A stretch of DNA of 64,000 bases from assembly GCF_035666175.1 (NCBI RefSeq), contig NZ_CP142016.1:1550001-1614000 (forward strand), written 5' to 3'. Both the position numbers and the translations under genes were made by a program. Shown here in pieces: positions 17,183 to 26,292 of the stretch. This DNA is from Riemerella anatipestifer. Its GTDB lineage: Bacteria; Bacteroidota; Bacteroidia; Flavobacteriales; Weeksellaceae. Every line of letters starts with the position of its first letter. The stretch's first letter is position 1. The notes beneath the pieces were generated by a model. That model saw nothing but the letters and a program-made list of their open reading frames with translations, was not told the DNA's origin and did not search any database.

Positions 17183-19181
17183 AGAAGCGAAAAATAAAAA
17201 ATAATGAAAAGAGGAGTTATATTAATTTTATTACATTTGCCTGTTTTAAGTTTTACACAAGAACTCAAGACAGATTCTGTTACAAAAGCTAAGGAAATTC
17301 AAGAAGTTATTATTAAATCTCAACGCAAGAAGCAGTACAATGACCACGCTGCCTATACCTTTGATAAAGCAGCTCTGGAGAAAGCTAATAATGCTAAGGA
17401 TTTGTTGGTAACACTTCCAGAGTTGGTGCACGACCCTATAAATAATTCTACCAAAAGTATCCGTGGAGGAAAAACCTTGTTCCTCATCAATGGTATAGAA
17501 GCTACCGAAGCCCAAATAAGGAGTGTTGCCCCAACTAATGTGGTACGAGTGGAGTACTATGATATTCCTCCTGCTCGTTGGGCAAACCGTGCCGATGTGG
17601 TTGTAAATATGATTACTAGAAATCCAGAATTAGGTTACTCTTACGGGGCAGACATTACTTCCGCTCTTACTACGGGTTTCTTGAACGGAATGGTCTATGC
17701 CAATTATACCAAAGGTAAAAATGATTTTGGACTGGAGTATAGCTTGAATATTAGGGAATATAATGATAGAAGAACAAAAAAAATACTGACATATAATATC
17801 AATGGGATACATTATTCTTCTGAAATACTAGGAAGAGATGCATTTGGCTATACGAATCAGGATATAGCATTGCGTTATACCCGTGTAGAGCCAGAGAGAT
17901 ATACTTTCCAAGCCAAGTTTAGTATTTTCCCATTCACTTATCATAATGAAGGAGAGTCTTCTAATCTGTTTACCCAGACAAATATAATGAACAGGCATCA
18001 AGTTAAGGATAATTCATCAGAGCAATACACAAGCCCTACGATAGATCTTTACTATTCTAAAAATTTAGGTAAAAAAGATGAGTTGATTTTCAACTTTGTA
18101 GGTTCTTATTATAAGACCAATTCTAATCAATATCGTAGAGAATGGAACACCTCTAGTAACACTGAAGTTTTCCTCAATGATATGAAACTAAATTCAATAC
18201 AAACAGGAGTTGTAGGAGAGGTTGCCCACAGCCATAGGTTTGAAAAAGGTAAATTAACGAGTGGTTACCGTTTAACCAATACTAATGTGGATAATCAGCT
18301 TAATAATATACTAGGAGCTTCTCAATTTGAAGTAAACTATTTGGAACAGTACTTTTATACAGAGTATAATGGGAAATGGGATAAACTTGGCTATCGTTTG
18401 GGTATAGGAGCTAATAATATACAGAATAAAACAGCTACTAGTTTTACTAATGACTGGGCATTAACTCCGAAGTTAGTTTTGTCTTATGCTCTGGGGGATA
18501 AACAATCTTTTCGTTTCTTCAGCAGCTATAAAAATATAAATCCAAGTGGAGAAATGATGAGTCCTAACTTAGAGCAAACGATGCCTAATTTATTCCGTTC
18601 AGGGAATCCAGATTTAAAACCTCAAAGGCAATTTAGGAACCAATTAAATTATTCTTTCAATAGCAAATATTTTGATTTAAATACTATAGGGTTTTATAAT
18701 AATGTTAGAAATTATTTTGCTCAATTTTATCAAGAAAATTCTAGACTTGGGGGATATGTACTTAACTACCAAAATATACCATTTTATAGAGAAACGGGAG
18801 TAGCTATAATAGGTTCGGTAAAACCTTTTGCTAATGATTTATTAGTGTTACGACTATATCTACAGCCAACTTCTATGTTAATGGAAACGCAGGAAGGAAA
18901 CAGAACAAAGGTAAGCTATGTTAGGAATAATTTTACGCTGACTTCCAGATATAAACAATGGAGTTTGACCTATCAATTTAATATTCCAGTTTATAGTGTT
19001 GGTGGATCTTTTCTTAATACAGAAGAAAATAAGAATGATTTGTTTTTGGCGTATCAGTTAGGAAATTGGAAACTATCTACAGGAATGTATTTTATGGGGG
19101 TACCTGCACAATATAAAATGAAAACATTAGATTTTAGTCCAGTACAGAATGAATCTAATACACAAATCTTTGATTGTAAAA

Positions 19182-20177
19182 ACTCGTTGTGCATTTTAAA
19201 TAATACTGATTTTTAGATGATTTAATTTTCTTTGGAAGATAAATTTATTGATATATTGAATAACCGTTGCGGCGGTTATTTTACTGATTATCCTTGTTTT
19301 AAAGCCTTCAAAAGTTTTAGCATAGTTTCTTTTAATCATAAATTGGTCGCAAAGTTGAGAGAAAAATGTCTCAATTCGTTTTCGCTTTTTCTTGTACAAT
19401 GAAAATTGAGGAATATAATCTTTCTGATTACTTCTCATTGGTGTATCTAATTTAATATTAGCATAGTTAAATAAATCTATTTGAACTTTTGCTGATAAAT
19501 AGCCTCTATCTCCAATTAAAGTACAGTTTCGCATTTGCTCACCAATATCTTTTAAATAGTGGATGTCGTGAACGGATGCAGGGCTTATATCAAAATTCTT
19601 AATCACACCATTTAAAGAACATACTGCGTGTAGTTTATAGCCATAGAAATATAATTTCTGTGAAGCACAATAACCATATGTTGGTGAAGAATAGGATTGC
19701 TCTTTACAAATTTTTGAACGAGTAGAACGAGCATTTTCACAAACTTTCATTGGCATGCTATCAACGATAAAAATATCTTCAAACTCATTGAACTCCATCG
19801 AAATACGCTGTCTAATTTGCTCTGTTTGTAGGGATAGTCTTCGTTTTCGCTTATTGTAAACACTTCTTTCAATTTTGTTTATCAGAGAGTTTGGCAATTT
19901 TCTAAATAACTGTAATTCGCTATCAATACTCAAGTATTCAGCAGTAATATTAAGACTTATGACTTCTAAATCGCTCATTTTAGGTGTTCTTCTCTGATAA
20001 CTAATCAGTTGATTTTCTGAAAAAAGTCCTAAAACTTCCAAAATTCTTTCATATATTTGCTCTATGTTGTTCATTTATATCGTTTTATAGCAAAAACTCG
20101 TTGTGCATTTTAAATAATACTGATTTTCAGTCTAATAAACAACTCTTGTTTTTTTCATTTCATAATGCACAACGGGT
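19182..20177 (-). mobile_element. ISRa1-like IS982 element, copy B (chimeric 5' end)
   Basis: It is 996 bp, 16 longer than the other full copies, with TGTAAAA duplicated on both sides. The extra length is in the region before the transposase start. There, on the transposase strand, CAGTAT is followed by TATTTAAAATGCACAACGAG, a piece of the 3' terminal repeat, in place of ATTG. The outer ends are normal. Confidence 0.9.
19196..20074 (-). CDS. IS982-family transposase, copy B
   Basis: An intact 292-residue frame with the same DDE residues as copy A. It combines the MNNIEQ start of copies A, C and E with the NYAKTF variant of D and F, so it may be a mosaic of the two lineages. The altered upstream sequence could affect its expression. 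Confidence 0.92.
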   Translation of the reverse strand: MNNIEQIYERILEVLGLFSENQLISYQRRTPKMSDLEVISLNITAEYLSIDSELQLFRKLPNSLINKIERSVYNKRKRRLSLQTEQIRQRISMEFNEFEDIFIVDSMPMKVCENARSTRSKICKEQSYSSPTYGYCASQKLYFYGYKLHAVCSLNGVIKNFDISPASVHDIHYLKDIGEQMRNCTLIGDRGYLSAKVQIDLFNYANIKLDTPMRSNQKDYIPQFSLYKKKRKRIETFFSQLCDQFMIKRNYAKTFEGFKTRIISKITAATVIQYINKFIFQRKLNHLKISII

Positions 20178-20284
20178 TGTAAAAATATGTTTGTGCTAGG
20201 AGTGTCCTATGATTTTTCTTTAGGGAAAAAACTACAAGTTCAGAAGAAACTGGATAACCAGACTAGTGGAGCAGTAACTTTTTA

Positions 20285-20311
20285 GAGAGGGTTTAAGCTT
20301 TAAACCCTCTC
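20285..20311 (+). terminator. Terminator after the outer-membrane barrel gene
   Basis: GAGAGGGTTTAA pairs with TTAAACCCTCTC around a 3-base loop, a 12-bp stem starting at the last base of the barrel stop codon. It also lies before the convergent rhodanese gene. Confidence 0.7.
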
Positions 20312-20343
20312 CCAAAAGACAACTATTGATAGGTGGTAAATTA

Positions 20344-20640
20344 CTATCCGCCAATGGCATCTTTTACATTATGCCAAGAACCTCCGTTAATTACATTTTC
20401 TATACCGTTTTGTTGTAGTAGGCTTTTGGCTTGTCCGCTACGCCCACCACTTAGACAGAAAACCACGATTTTATCTTTTCCTTTAAATTTAGAAATTTGA
20501 GAACTTATTTTATCCAAAGGGATATTTACTGCACCTTTAACACTGCCACTAGTAAACTCCGAAGCAGACTTTACATCTACTAGAAAAGCTCCTTGTTCCA
20601 CTGCTTCTTTTATATCTTGTGAGCTAGTAGATGAAAACAT
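20344..20640 (-). CDS. Rhodanese-like sulfurtransferase domain protein
   Basis: A 98-residue single rhodanese domain. The active-site loop CLSGGRSGQ carries the catalytic Cys62, and the VDVKSASEFTSGSVKGAVNIPL segment (given here only by its pattern) is the standard CH2A-like region. It is cytoplasmic and would shuttle sulfane sulfur. ISRa1 copy C has inserted nine bases upstream of the ATG, so the native promoter has been displaced and any expression now depends on the IS end. Confidence 0.85.
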   Translation of the reverse strand: MFSSTSSQDIKEAVEQGAFLVDVKSASEFTSGSVKGAVNIPLDKISSQISKFKGKDKIVVFCLSGGRSGQAKSLLQQNGIENVINGGSWHNVKDAIGG

Positions 20641-20649
20641 ATTTTTAAA

Positions 20650-21629
20650 ACCCGTTGTGCATTATGAAATGAAAAAAACAAGAGTTGTTTATTAGACTGA
20701 AAATAAGTATATTGTTTTTGCTATAAAACGATATAAATGAACAACATAGAGCAAATATATGAAAGAATTTTGGAAGTTTTAGGACTTTTTTCAGAAAATC
20801 AACTGATTAGTTATCAGAGAAGAACACCTAAAATGAGCGATTTAGAAGTCATAAGTCTTAATATTACTGCTGAATACTTGAGTATTGATAGCGAATTACA
20901 GTTATTTAGAAAATTGCCAAACTCTCTGATAAACAAAATTGAAAGAAGTGTTTACAATAAGCGAAAACGAAGACTATCCCTACAAACAGAGCAAATTAGA
21001 CAGCGTATTTCGATGGAGTTCAATGAGTTTGAAGATATTTTTATCGTTGATAGCATGCCAATGAAAGTTTGTGAAAACGCTCGTTCTACTCGTTCAAAAA
21101 TTTGTAAAGAGCAATCCTATTCTTCACCAACATATGGTTATTGTGCTTCACAGAAATTATATTTCTATGGCTATAAACTACACGCAGTATGTTCTTTAAA
21201 TGGTGTGATTAAGAATTTTGATATAAGCCCTGCATCCGTTCACGACATCCACTATTTAAAAGATATTGGTGAGCAAATGCGAAACTGTACTTTAATTGGA
21301 GATAGAGGCTATTTATCAGCAAAAGTTCAAATAGATTTATTTAACTATGCTAATATTAAATTAGATACACCAATGAGAAGTAATCAGAAAGATTATATTC
21401 CTCAATTTTCATTGTACAAGAAAAAGCGAAAACGAATTGAGACATTTTTCTCTCAACTTTGCGACCAATTTATGATTAAAAGAAACAATGCTAAAACTTT
21501 TGAAGGCTTTAAAACAAGGATAATCAGTAAAATAACCGCCGCAACGGTTATTCAATATATCAATAAATTTATCTTCCAAAGAAAATTAAATCATCTAAAA
21601 ATCAGTATTATTTAAAATGCACAACGAGT
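20650..21629 (+). mobile_element. ISRa1-like IS982 element, copy C
   Basis: A complete 980-bp element flanked by TTTTAAA on both sides (20643-20649 and 21630-21636). It lies immediately upstream of the rhodanese gene, pointing away from it. One base in the 5' non-coding part differs from copies A and D (ATAAGTAT for ATCAGTAT). Confidence 0.92.
20737..21615 (+). CDS. IS982-family transposase, copy C
   Basis: An intact 292-residue transposase, identical in protein sequence to copy A as far as I can see (MNNIEQ start, NNAKTF). This suggests recent duplication or gene conversion between A and C. Confidence 0.92.
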   Translation: MNNIEQIYERILEVLGLFSENQLISYQRRTPKMSDLEVISLNITAEYLSIDSELQLFRKLPNSLINKIERSVYNKRKRRLSLQTEQIRQRISMEFNEFEDIFIVDSMPMKVCENARSTRSKICKEQSYSSPTYGYCASQKLYFYGYKLHAVCSLNGVIKNFDISPASVHDIHYLKDIGEQMRNCTLIGDRGYLSAKVQIDLFNYANIKLDTPMRSNQKDYIPQFSLYKKKRKRIETFFSQLCDQFMIKRNNAKTFEGFKTRIISKITAATVIQYINKFIFQRKLNHLKISII

Positions 21630-21663
21630 TTTTAAACATTCCGAACATATCATTATTTTTTTA

Positions 21664-22643
21664 ACCCGTTGTGCATTATGAAATGAAAAAAACAAGAGTT
21701 GTTTATTAGACTGAAAATCAGTATATTGTTTTTGCTATAAAACGATATAAATGAACAACTTAGAGCAAATATATGAAAGAATTTTGGAAGTTTTAGGACT
21801 TTTTTCAGAAAATCAACTGATTAGTTATCAGAGAAGAACACCTAAAATGAGCGATTTAGAAGTCATAAGTCTTAATATTACTGCTGAATACTTGAGTATT
21901 GATAGCGAATTACAGTTATTTAGAAAATTGCCAAACTCTCTGATAAACAAAATTGAAAGAAGTGTTTACAATAAGCGAAAACGAAGACTATCCCTACAAA
22001 CAGAGCAAATTAGACAGCGTATTTCGATGGAGTTCAATGAGTTTGAAGATATTTTTATCGTTGATAGCATGCCAATGAAAGTTTGTGAAAACGCTCGTTC
22101 TACTCGTTCAAAAATTTGTAAAGAGCAATCCTATTCTTCACCAACATATGGTTATTGTGCTTCACAGAAATTATATTTCTATGGCTATAAACTACACGCA
22201 GTATGTTCTTTAAATGGTGTGATTAAGAATTTTGATATAAGCCCTGCATCCGTTCACGACATCCACTATTTAAAAGATATTGGTGAGCAAATGCGAAACT
22301 GTACTTTAATTGGAGATAGAGGCTATTTATCAGCAAAAGTTCAAATAGATTTATTTAACTATGCTAATATTAAATTAGATACACCAATGAGAAGTAATCA
22401 GAAAGATTATATTCCTCAATTTTCATTGTACAAGAAAAAGCGAAAACGAATTGAGACATTTTTCTCTCAACTTTGCGACCAATTTATGATTAAAAGAAAC
22501 TATGCTAAAACTTTTGAAGGCTTTAAAACAAGGATAATCAGTAAAATAACCGCCGCAACGGTTATTCAATATATCAATAAATTTATCTTCCAAAGAAAAT
22601 TAAATCATCTAAAAATCAGTATTATTTAAAATGCACAACGAGT
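21664..22643 (+). mobile_element. ISRa1-like IS982 element, copy D
   Basis: A complete 980-bp element. Its left flank TTTTTTA (21657-21663) matches the right flank of fragment E, not its own right side. Its right end abuts the interior of E. Only 34 bases separate it from copy C. Confidence 0.9.
21751..22629 (+). CDS. IS982-family transposase, copy D
   Basis: An intact 292-residue frame. It differs from A and C by the start MNNLEQ and by NYAKTF, variants shared with copy F. Confidence 0.92.
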   Translation: MNNLEQIYERILEVLGLFSENQLISYQRRTPKMSDLEVISLNITAEYLSIDSELQLFRKLPNSLINKIERSVYNKRKRRLSLQTEQIRQRISMEFNEFEDIFIVDSMPMKVCENARSTRSKICKEQSYSSPTYGYCASQKLYFYGYKLHAVCSLNGVIKNFDISPASVHDIHYLKDIGEQMRNCTLIGDRGYLSAKVQIDLFNYANIKLDTPMRSNQKDYIPQFSLYKKKRKRIETFFSQLCDQFMIKRNYAKTFEGFKTRIISKITAATVIQYINKFIFQRKLNHLKISII

Positions 22644-23251
22644 TTAAATAAATCTATTTGAACTTTTGCTGATAAATAGCCTCTATCTCCAATTAAAGTA
22701 CAGTTTCGCATTTGCTCACCAATATCTTTTAAATAGTGGATGTCGTGAACGGATGCAGGGCTTATATCAAAATTCTTAATCACACCATTTAAAGAACATA
22801 CTGCGTGTAGTTTATAGCCATAGAAATATAATTTCTGTGAAGCACAATAACCATATGTTGGTGAAGAATAGGATTGCTCTTTACAAATTTTTGAACGAGT
22901 AGAACGAGCATTTTCACAAACTTTCATTGGCATGCTATCAACGATAAAAATATCTTCAAACTCATTGAACTCCATCGAAATACGCTGTCTAATTTGCTCT
23001 GTTTGTAGGGATAGTCTTCGTTTTCGCTTATTGTAAACACTTCTTTCAATTTTGTTTATCAGAGAGTTTGGCAATTTTCTAAATAACTGTAATTCGCTAT
23101 CAATACTCAAGTATTCAGCAGTAATATTAAGACTTATGACTTCTAAATCGCTCATTTTAGGTGTTCTTCTCTGATAACTAATCAGTTGATTTTCTGAAAA
23201 AAGTCCTAAAACTTCCAAAATTCTTTCATATATTTGCTCTATGTTGTTCAT
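22644..23251 (-). pseudogene. IS982-family transposase, C-terminally truncated (copy E)
   Basis: It encodes the first 202 or so residues of the transposase, including both Asp residues but not the catalytic Glu. The frame then runs a few codons into the end of copy D. The protein cannot be active. Confidence 0.9.
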
Positions 23252-23338
23252 TTATATCGTTTTATAGCAAAAACAATATACTGATTTTCAGTCTAATAAA
23301 CAACTCTTGTTTTTTTCATTTCATAATGCACAACGGGT
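22644..23338 (-). mobile_element. ISRa1-like element fragment E, inverted and 3'-truncated
   Basis: The 5' 695 bp of an ISRa1 in opposite orientation to D. About 285 bp of the 3' end are missing. The outer end (ACGGGT) is followed by TTTTTTA, equal to the left flank of D, so D plus E now occupy what was a single insertion site. Confidence 0.88.
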
Positions 23339-23451
23339 TTTTTTAGTTAAACTTTAATTTGATTATTTCTCTTACAAAGGAAGGTTAATCTAGCTTAACT
23401 AACTGTAACTTGGGTTACATATTTGGAAAACGGAACTTAAGTCTATCTAAA

Positions 23452-24720
23452 CTAAGTGTAGTACTTATCTAAGAATGCAAAAAATTCATCCATTCTATAA
23501 AAGTTATTTAGGGCTAAAAATAAGGTCAGCAACCCTAAAAGCAACTGAAGCCCTAGTGTAGCATTGGTGTTTTTTCGGTAAGAGTGTAAAAGCCACCCCA
23601 AAATTAGAGGAATAACGAATACAAAATGTCCTCCGTAGATGTAGGAAGTATGTAGCCCGAATTTTAAGACACAATGTATCATAATATCCACAAGAAAAGA
23701 CAACATCAGAACTTGAACGAGCGGCTTTCTGAACCCTCTTAAATATCCCCAAATAACGAGTATAAAAAGTAGCCCCACAAATACATAAGAGAGGTTAGAG
23801 GTATAGACTTCCATAAATAAGGCTTTGTAGTGAAAGTTGTGTTTGTTATGATAATCTCTTATAATAAAACTAGGGAATAACACGTTGCCACCCCAAAACC
23901 AAAAAACTATCATATCCCAAATAGGCACGAGCTTCGGTTGCGAAAATTTTTCGTACTGTTGCCCTGTTTTATCTAAAAATGCAGAAAACTGAAAATTCAT
24001 TCGGTACATAAAAAGTAGTAAAAATACCCCTACCGAAAGCCCTACCTTTGCCACCGCATTCGCTAAGTGTTTGATGTTGTTGTACCATTTCCTTTCAAAC
24101 AAAATAGGAATGTAGACTTTAACAATATTGGTAATGGTAAGCCCTCCTATCGCCAAGCTACTTAGGCATAGCATTCCCCAAGAGAGCGTTCTTCTTTGTG
24201 TGAGCCTCAAGGCAGCATAGTAGGTAAATCCGCTTAGAAACAAAAGACTGTAAGTATAGGTTTCTGGTGTGAAGGACAGCATAATGTTGGTACTAAACAA
24301 GCCAAAAAATACCACTAAAATAAGGCTACTAGCCAATGATAGCTGAATGATGTTTTTAAGATATTTAAAAATAAAAACCATTGTCCAACTAATGGCTAGG
24401 CTACTCAATAGGGCGAGACTTAGCCGAAAGAGATGATTTTTCTGTCCGCTAGAAATCCAAAGGGAGAACTCTCTAATGGCATCAAAAAAATAGTTGGATA
24501 AAGGGTGTCTTTCGTACCCGCCACCTGTCATTACAATAGCCCTATTGTCAAAACTAAAATAAGCGTCCCAAGGGATTCTATCATCAAATACAATGGTAGA
24601 AGTTAAGGCAATGTGCCCCGCCAAAATACCATACGTCACAAGAAAGAAAATAAACAAAGCCCACTCCACCCACGAGCTAGGACAACTTTGTTTTAGAATA
24701 CCATAAAGTTTAGATTTCAT
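23452..24720 (-). CDS. Polytopic membrane protein, possibly DUF6080 / GT-C-like
   Basis: A 422-residue protein with about ten hydrophobic helices. An early periplasmic loop contains FDDRIPWDAYFSFDNRA and GGGYERHPLSNYFF, with acidic and His residues in the first loop as in GT-C type lipid-linked sugar transferases. A DUF6080 assignment is from memory and unverified. It stands alone on the minus strand, about 110 bases beyond the ISRa1 D/E pair and 39 bases downstream of selO. I cannot give a substrate. Confidence 0.72.
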   Translation of the reverse strand: MKSKLYGILKQSCPSSWVEWALFIFFLVTYGILAGHIALTSTIVFDDRIPWDAYFSFDNRAIVMTGGGYERHPLSNYFFDAIREFSLWISSGQKNHLFRLSLALLSSLAISWTMVFIFKYLKNIIQLSLASSLILVVFFGLFSTNIMLSFTPETYTYSLLFLSGFTYYAALRLTQRRTLSWGMLCLSSLAIGGLTITNIVKVYIPILFERKWYNNIKHLANAVAKVGLSVGVFLLLFMYRMNFQFSAFLDKTGQQYEKFSQPKLVPIWDMIVFWFWGGNVLFPSFIIRDYHNKHNFHYKALFMEVYTSNLSYVFVGLLFILVIWGYLRGFRKPLVQVLMLSFLVDIMIHCVLKFGLHTSYIYGGHFVFVIPLILGWLLHSYRKNTNATLGLQLLLGLLTLFLALNNFYRMDEFFAFLDKYYT

Positions 24721-24759
24721 TATAGTTTTACCAAAATTTCCGCAAAAATACTCTAATTG

Positions 24760-26292
24760 TTAAGAACTGCAAGACAAAGTAGAGCAACCCACCACCTCAT
24801 CGTATTTTTGGGGTCTTTTAACGCTCCATTCTGGGAATGTTTCTTGGTAAGGATTTTTAAGAGCGGTAAGGAGTTGGTGAAAGTAATTGGTGTTCCCATT
24901 ATTAAGTTCCTCTATACATTCGTGTAGGAGGCAGTTCCTAAGGGTAAATTTCGGATTGTTTTGGCTCATTAGAGCAAGTCTTTCGTTTGGAGAAATTTTG
25001 TTTAGAGTCAATCGGTTTTGGTAGGAATTTATCCATTGATTGAGGCGTTGTAGGTCTTCTGTATGGAGAGACTTATAAGAAATATCCTGCCAGTTGATTA
25101 GATGAACATCTTTCTCTAACGCATTGAAAAATAAGGTATAGTCTAGCTTTAGTGAAGTCATTAGATTTTGCCAATCTGTAAAGAAATCAACATCGGTATC
25201 TTTCATAAAAGTATCCAATCCCATTTTAGAACACATCATTTGGTCGTATTGATTCCAAAAATCAGTGCCAAAATCTTCCAAAGTTTGCTCAATAAAATCT
25301 ACATCGTTTATTAGAGGAAATAAAGCATTGCCTAGTTGCCAAAGATTCCATTGTGCCATTTCGGCTTGTCTTCCAAAAGCATAACGCCTACCAGGTAAAT
25401 CGGTAGTATTGGGCGTGAAATTCAAATCGTATTCATCTAGCATAGAGAATGGTCCGTAGTCTATACTAAGCCCGAGGATACTCATATTATCGGTATTCAT
25501 CACGCCGTGGGTAAAGCCTACTCTTTGCCATTCTACCATAAGTTTGGCGGTTGTTTCAGTAATTTTTTTGAAAAACTGATGATAAGGTTGAGGTTTATCT
25601 GTTTTTATTTCACGGAAATAGCGTTGAATACAGAAGTCAGCTAGATTTTTCAGAGTGTCTATTTCGTTTTGGGCTGCCAATAGCTGAAAGTGTCCAAACC
25701 TTATAAATGAGGGAGCGGTTCGTATAACTATAGCTCCTTTTTCTTGTTTAGGATTGCCATTATAGAGTATATCTCTTGTTACCATTTCTCCTGTTTCGGC
25801 GATAGAAAGGGCTCTAGTAGTAGGCACACCTAGATGATGCATCGCTTCGCTCATAAGATATTCTCTCACAGAGGAACGAAGCACGGCTCGTCCATCTGCA
25901 AATCTAGAGTAGGGCGTTGCTCCTGCACCTTTCCATTGGATTTCGGTGGTTTCTCCGCTAGTGTTTTGTATCTCTCCAGCCAATATTGCTCTGCCGTCCC
26001 CCAGTTGCCCTGCCCATTGCCCAAACTGATGCCCAGCGTAAGCAGTAGCATAGGTTCTGATGTTTTTGGGTAAATCTTGGGCGGCTAAAAAAGCCTCGTC
26101 TTCGGGTTCAAAAGAACCTAAGCCTATCTCGTTAGAAAGGTCTTGATTGAATGCAATAGCTTTGTAGTTAGTAAATAGGGCAGGTTCTACCGTAGCAAAA
26201 AGCATTTTTGGTGTTTGCCTTTGCATGGTATCACCAGAAAAATCACCAGGGAATTGGTCTAAAAAAGGTTGAGTGATGAGGTGTATATTCAT
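24760..26292 (-). CDS. selO: Protein adenylyltransferase SelO (UPF0061/YdiU)
   Basis: A pseudokinase-fold enzyme that transfers AMP from ATP to Ser, Thr or Tyr of target proteins, with roles in redox stress. Visible family features are AGHQFGQWAGQLGDGRA near residue 77, the WKGAGATPYSRFADGRAV block, and GVMNTDNMSILGLSIDYGPF, which includes the metal-binding Asn and Asp. The C-terminus ends with a Cys pair (GCSTLSCSS), matching the conserved C-terminal redox cysteine. The 510-residue length is normal. It is followed on the same strand by the polytopic membrane gene. Confidence 0.93.
   Translation of the reverse strand: MNIHLITQPFLDQFPGDFSGDTMQRQTPKMLFATVEPALFTNYKAIAFNQDLSNEIGLGSFEPEDEAFLAAQDLPKNIRTYATAYAGHQFGQWAGQLGDGRAILAGEIQNTSGETTEIQWKGAGATPYSRFADGRAVLRSSVREYLMSEAMHHLGVPTTRALSIAETGEMVTRDILYNGNPKQEKGAIVIRTAPSFIRFGHFQLLAAQNEIDTLKNLADFCIQRYFREIKTDKPQPYHQFFKKITETTAKLMVEWQRVGFTHGVMNTDNMSILGLSIDYGPFSMLDEYDLNFTPNTTDLPGRRYAFGRQAEMAQWNLWQLGNALFPLINDVDFIEQTLEDFGTDFWNQYDQMMCSKMGLDTFMKDTDVDFFTDWQNLMTSLKLDYTLFFNALEKDVHLINWQDISYKSLHTEDLQRLNQWINSYQNRLTLNKISPNERLALMSQNNPKFTLRNCLLHECIEELNNGNTNYFHQLLTALKNPYQETFPEWSVKRPQKYDEVVGCSTLSCSS

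Larger units (their letters stand above)
17204..20285 (+). pseudogene. Outer-membrane beta-barrel (TonB-type) protein split by ISRa1
   Basis: The N-terminus has a signal peptide (MKRGVILILLHLPVLSF), then a plug-like domain (residues about 30-130; LFLINGIEATEAQIR) and a long barrel with alternating aromatic strands. The frame enters ISRa1 copy B at 19182. Deleting the element and one 7-base duplication (TGTAAAA) continues the frame through 20185-20285, restoring the end CKNMFVLGVSYDF...SGAVTF. So the gene was whole before a single insertion. It is the last gene of the RiPP operon, 21 bases after the exporter, suggesting release or uptake of the peptide at the outer membrane. Confidence 0.82.

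Noticed and set aside
22622-23251. Truncated transposase E as an independent functional gene
   Set aside because: It lacks the catalytic Glu and its last codons come from the neighbouring IS end.
23504-23752. Minus-strand 82-residue frame inside the polytopic membrane gene
   Set aside because: It overlaps the well supported 422-residue protein in another frame and shows no domain.
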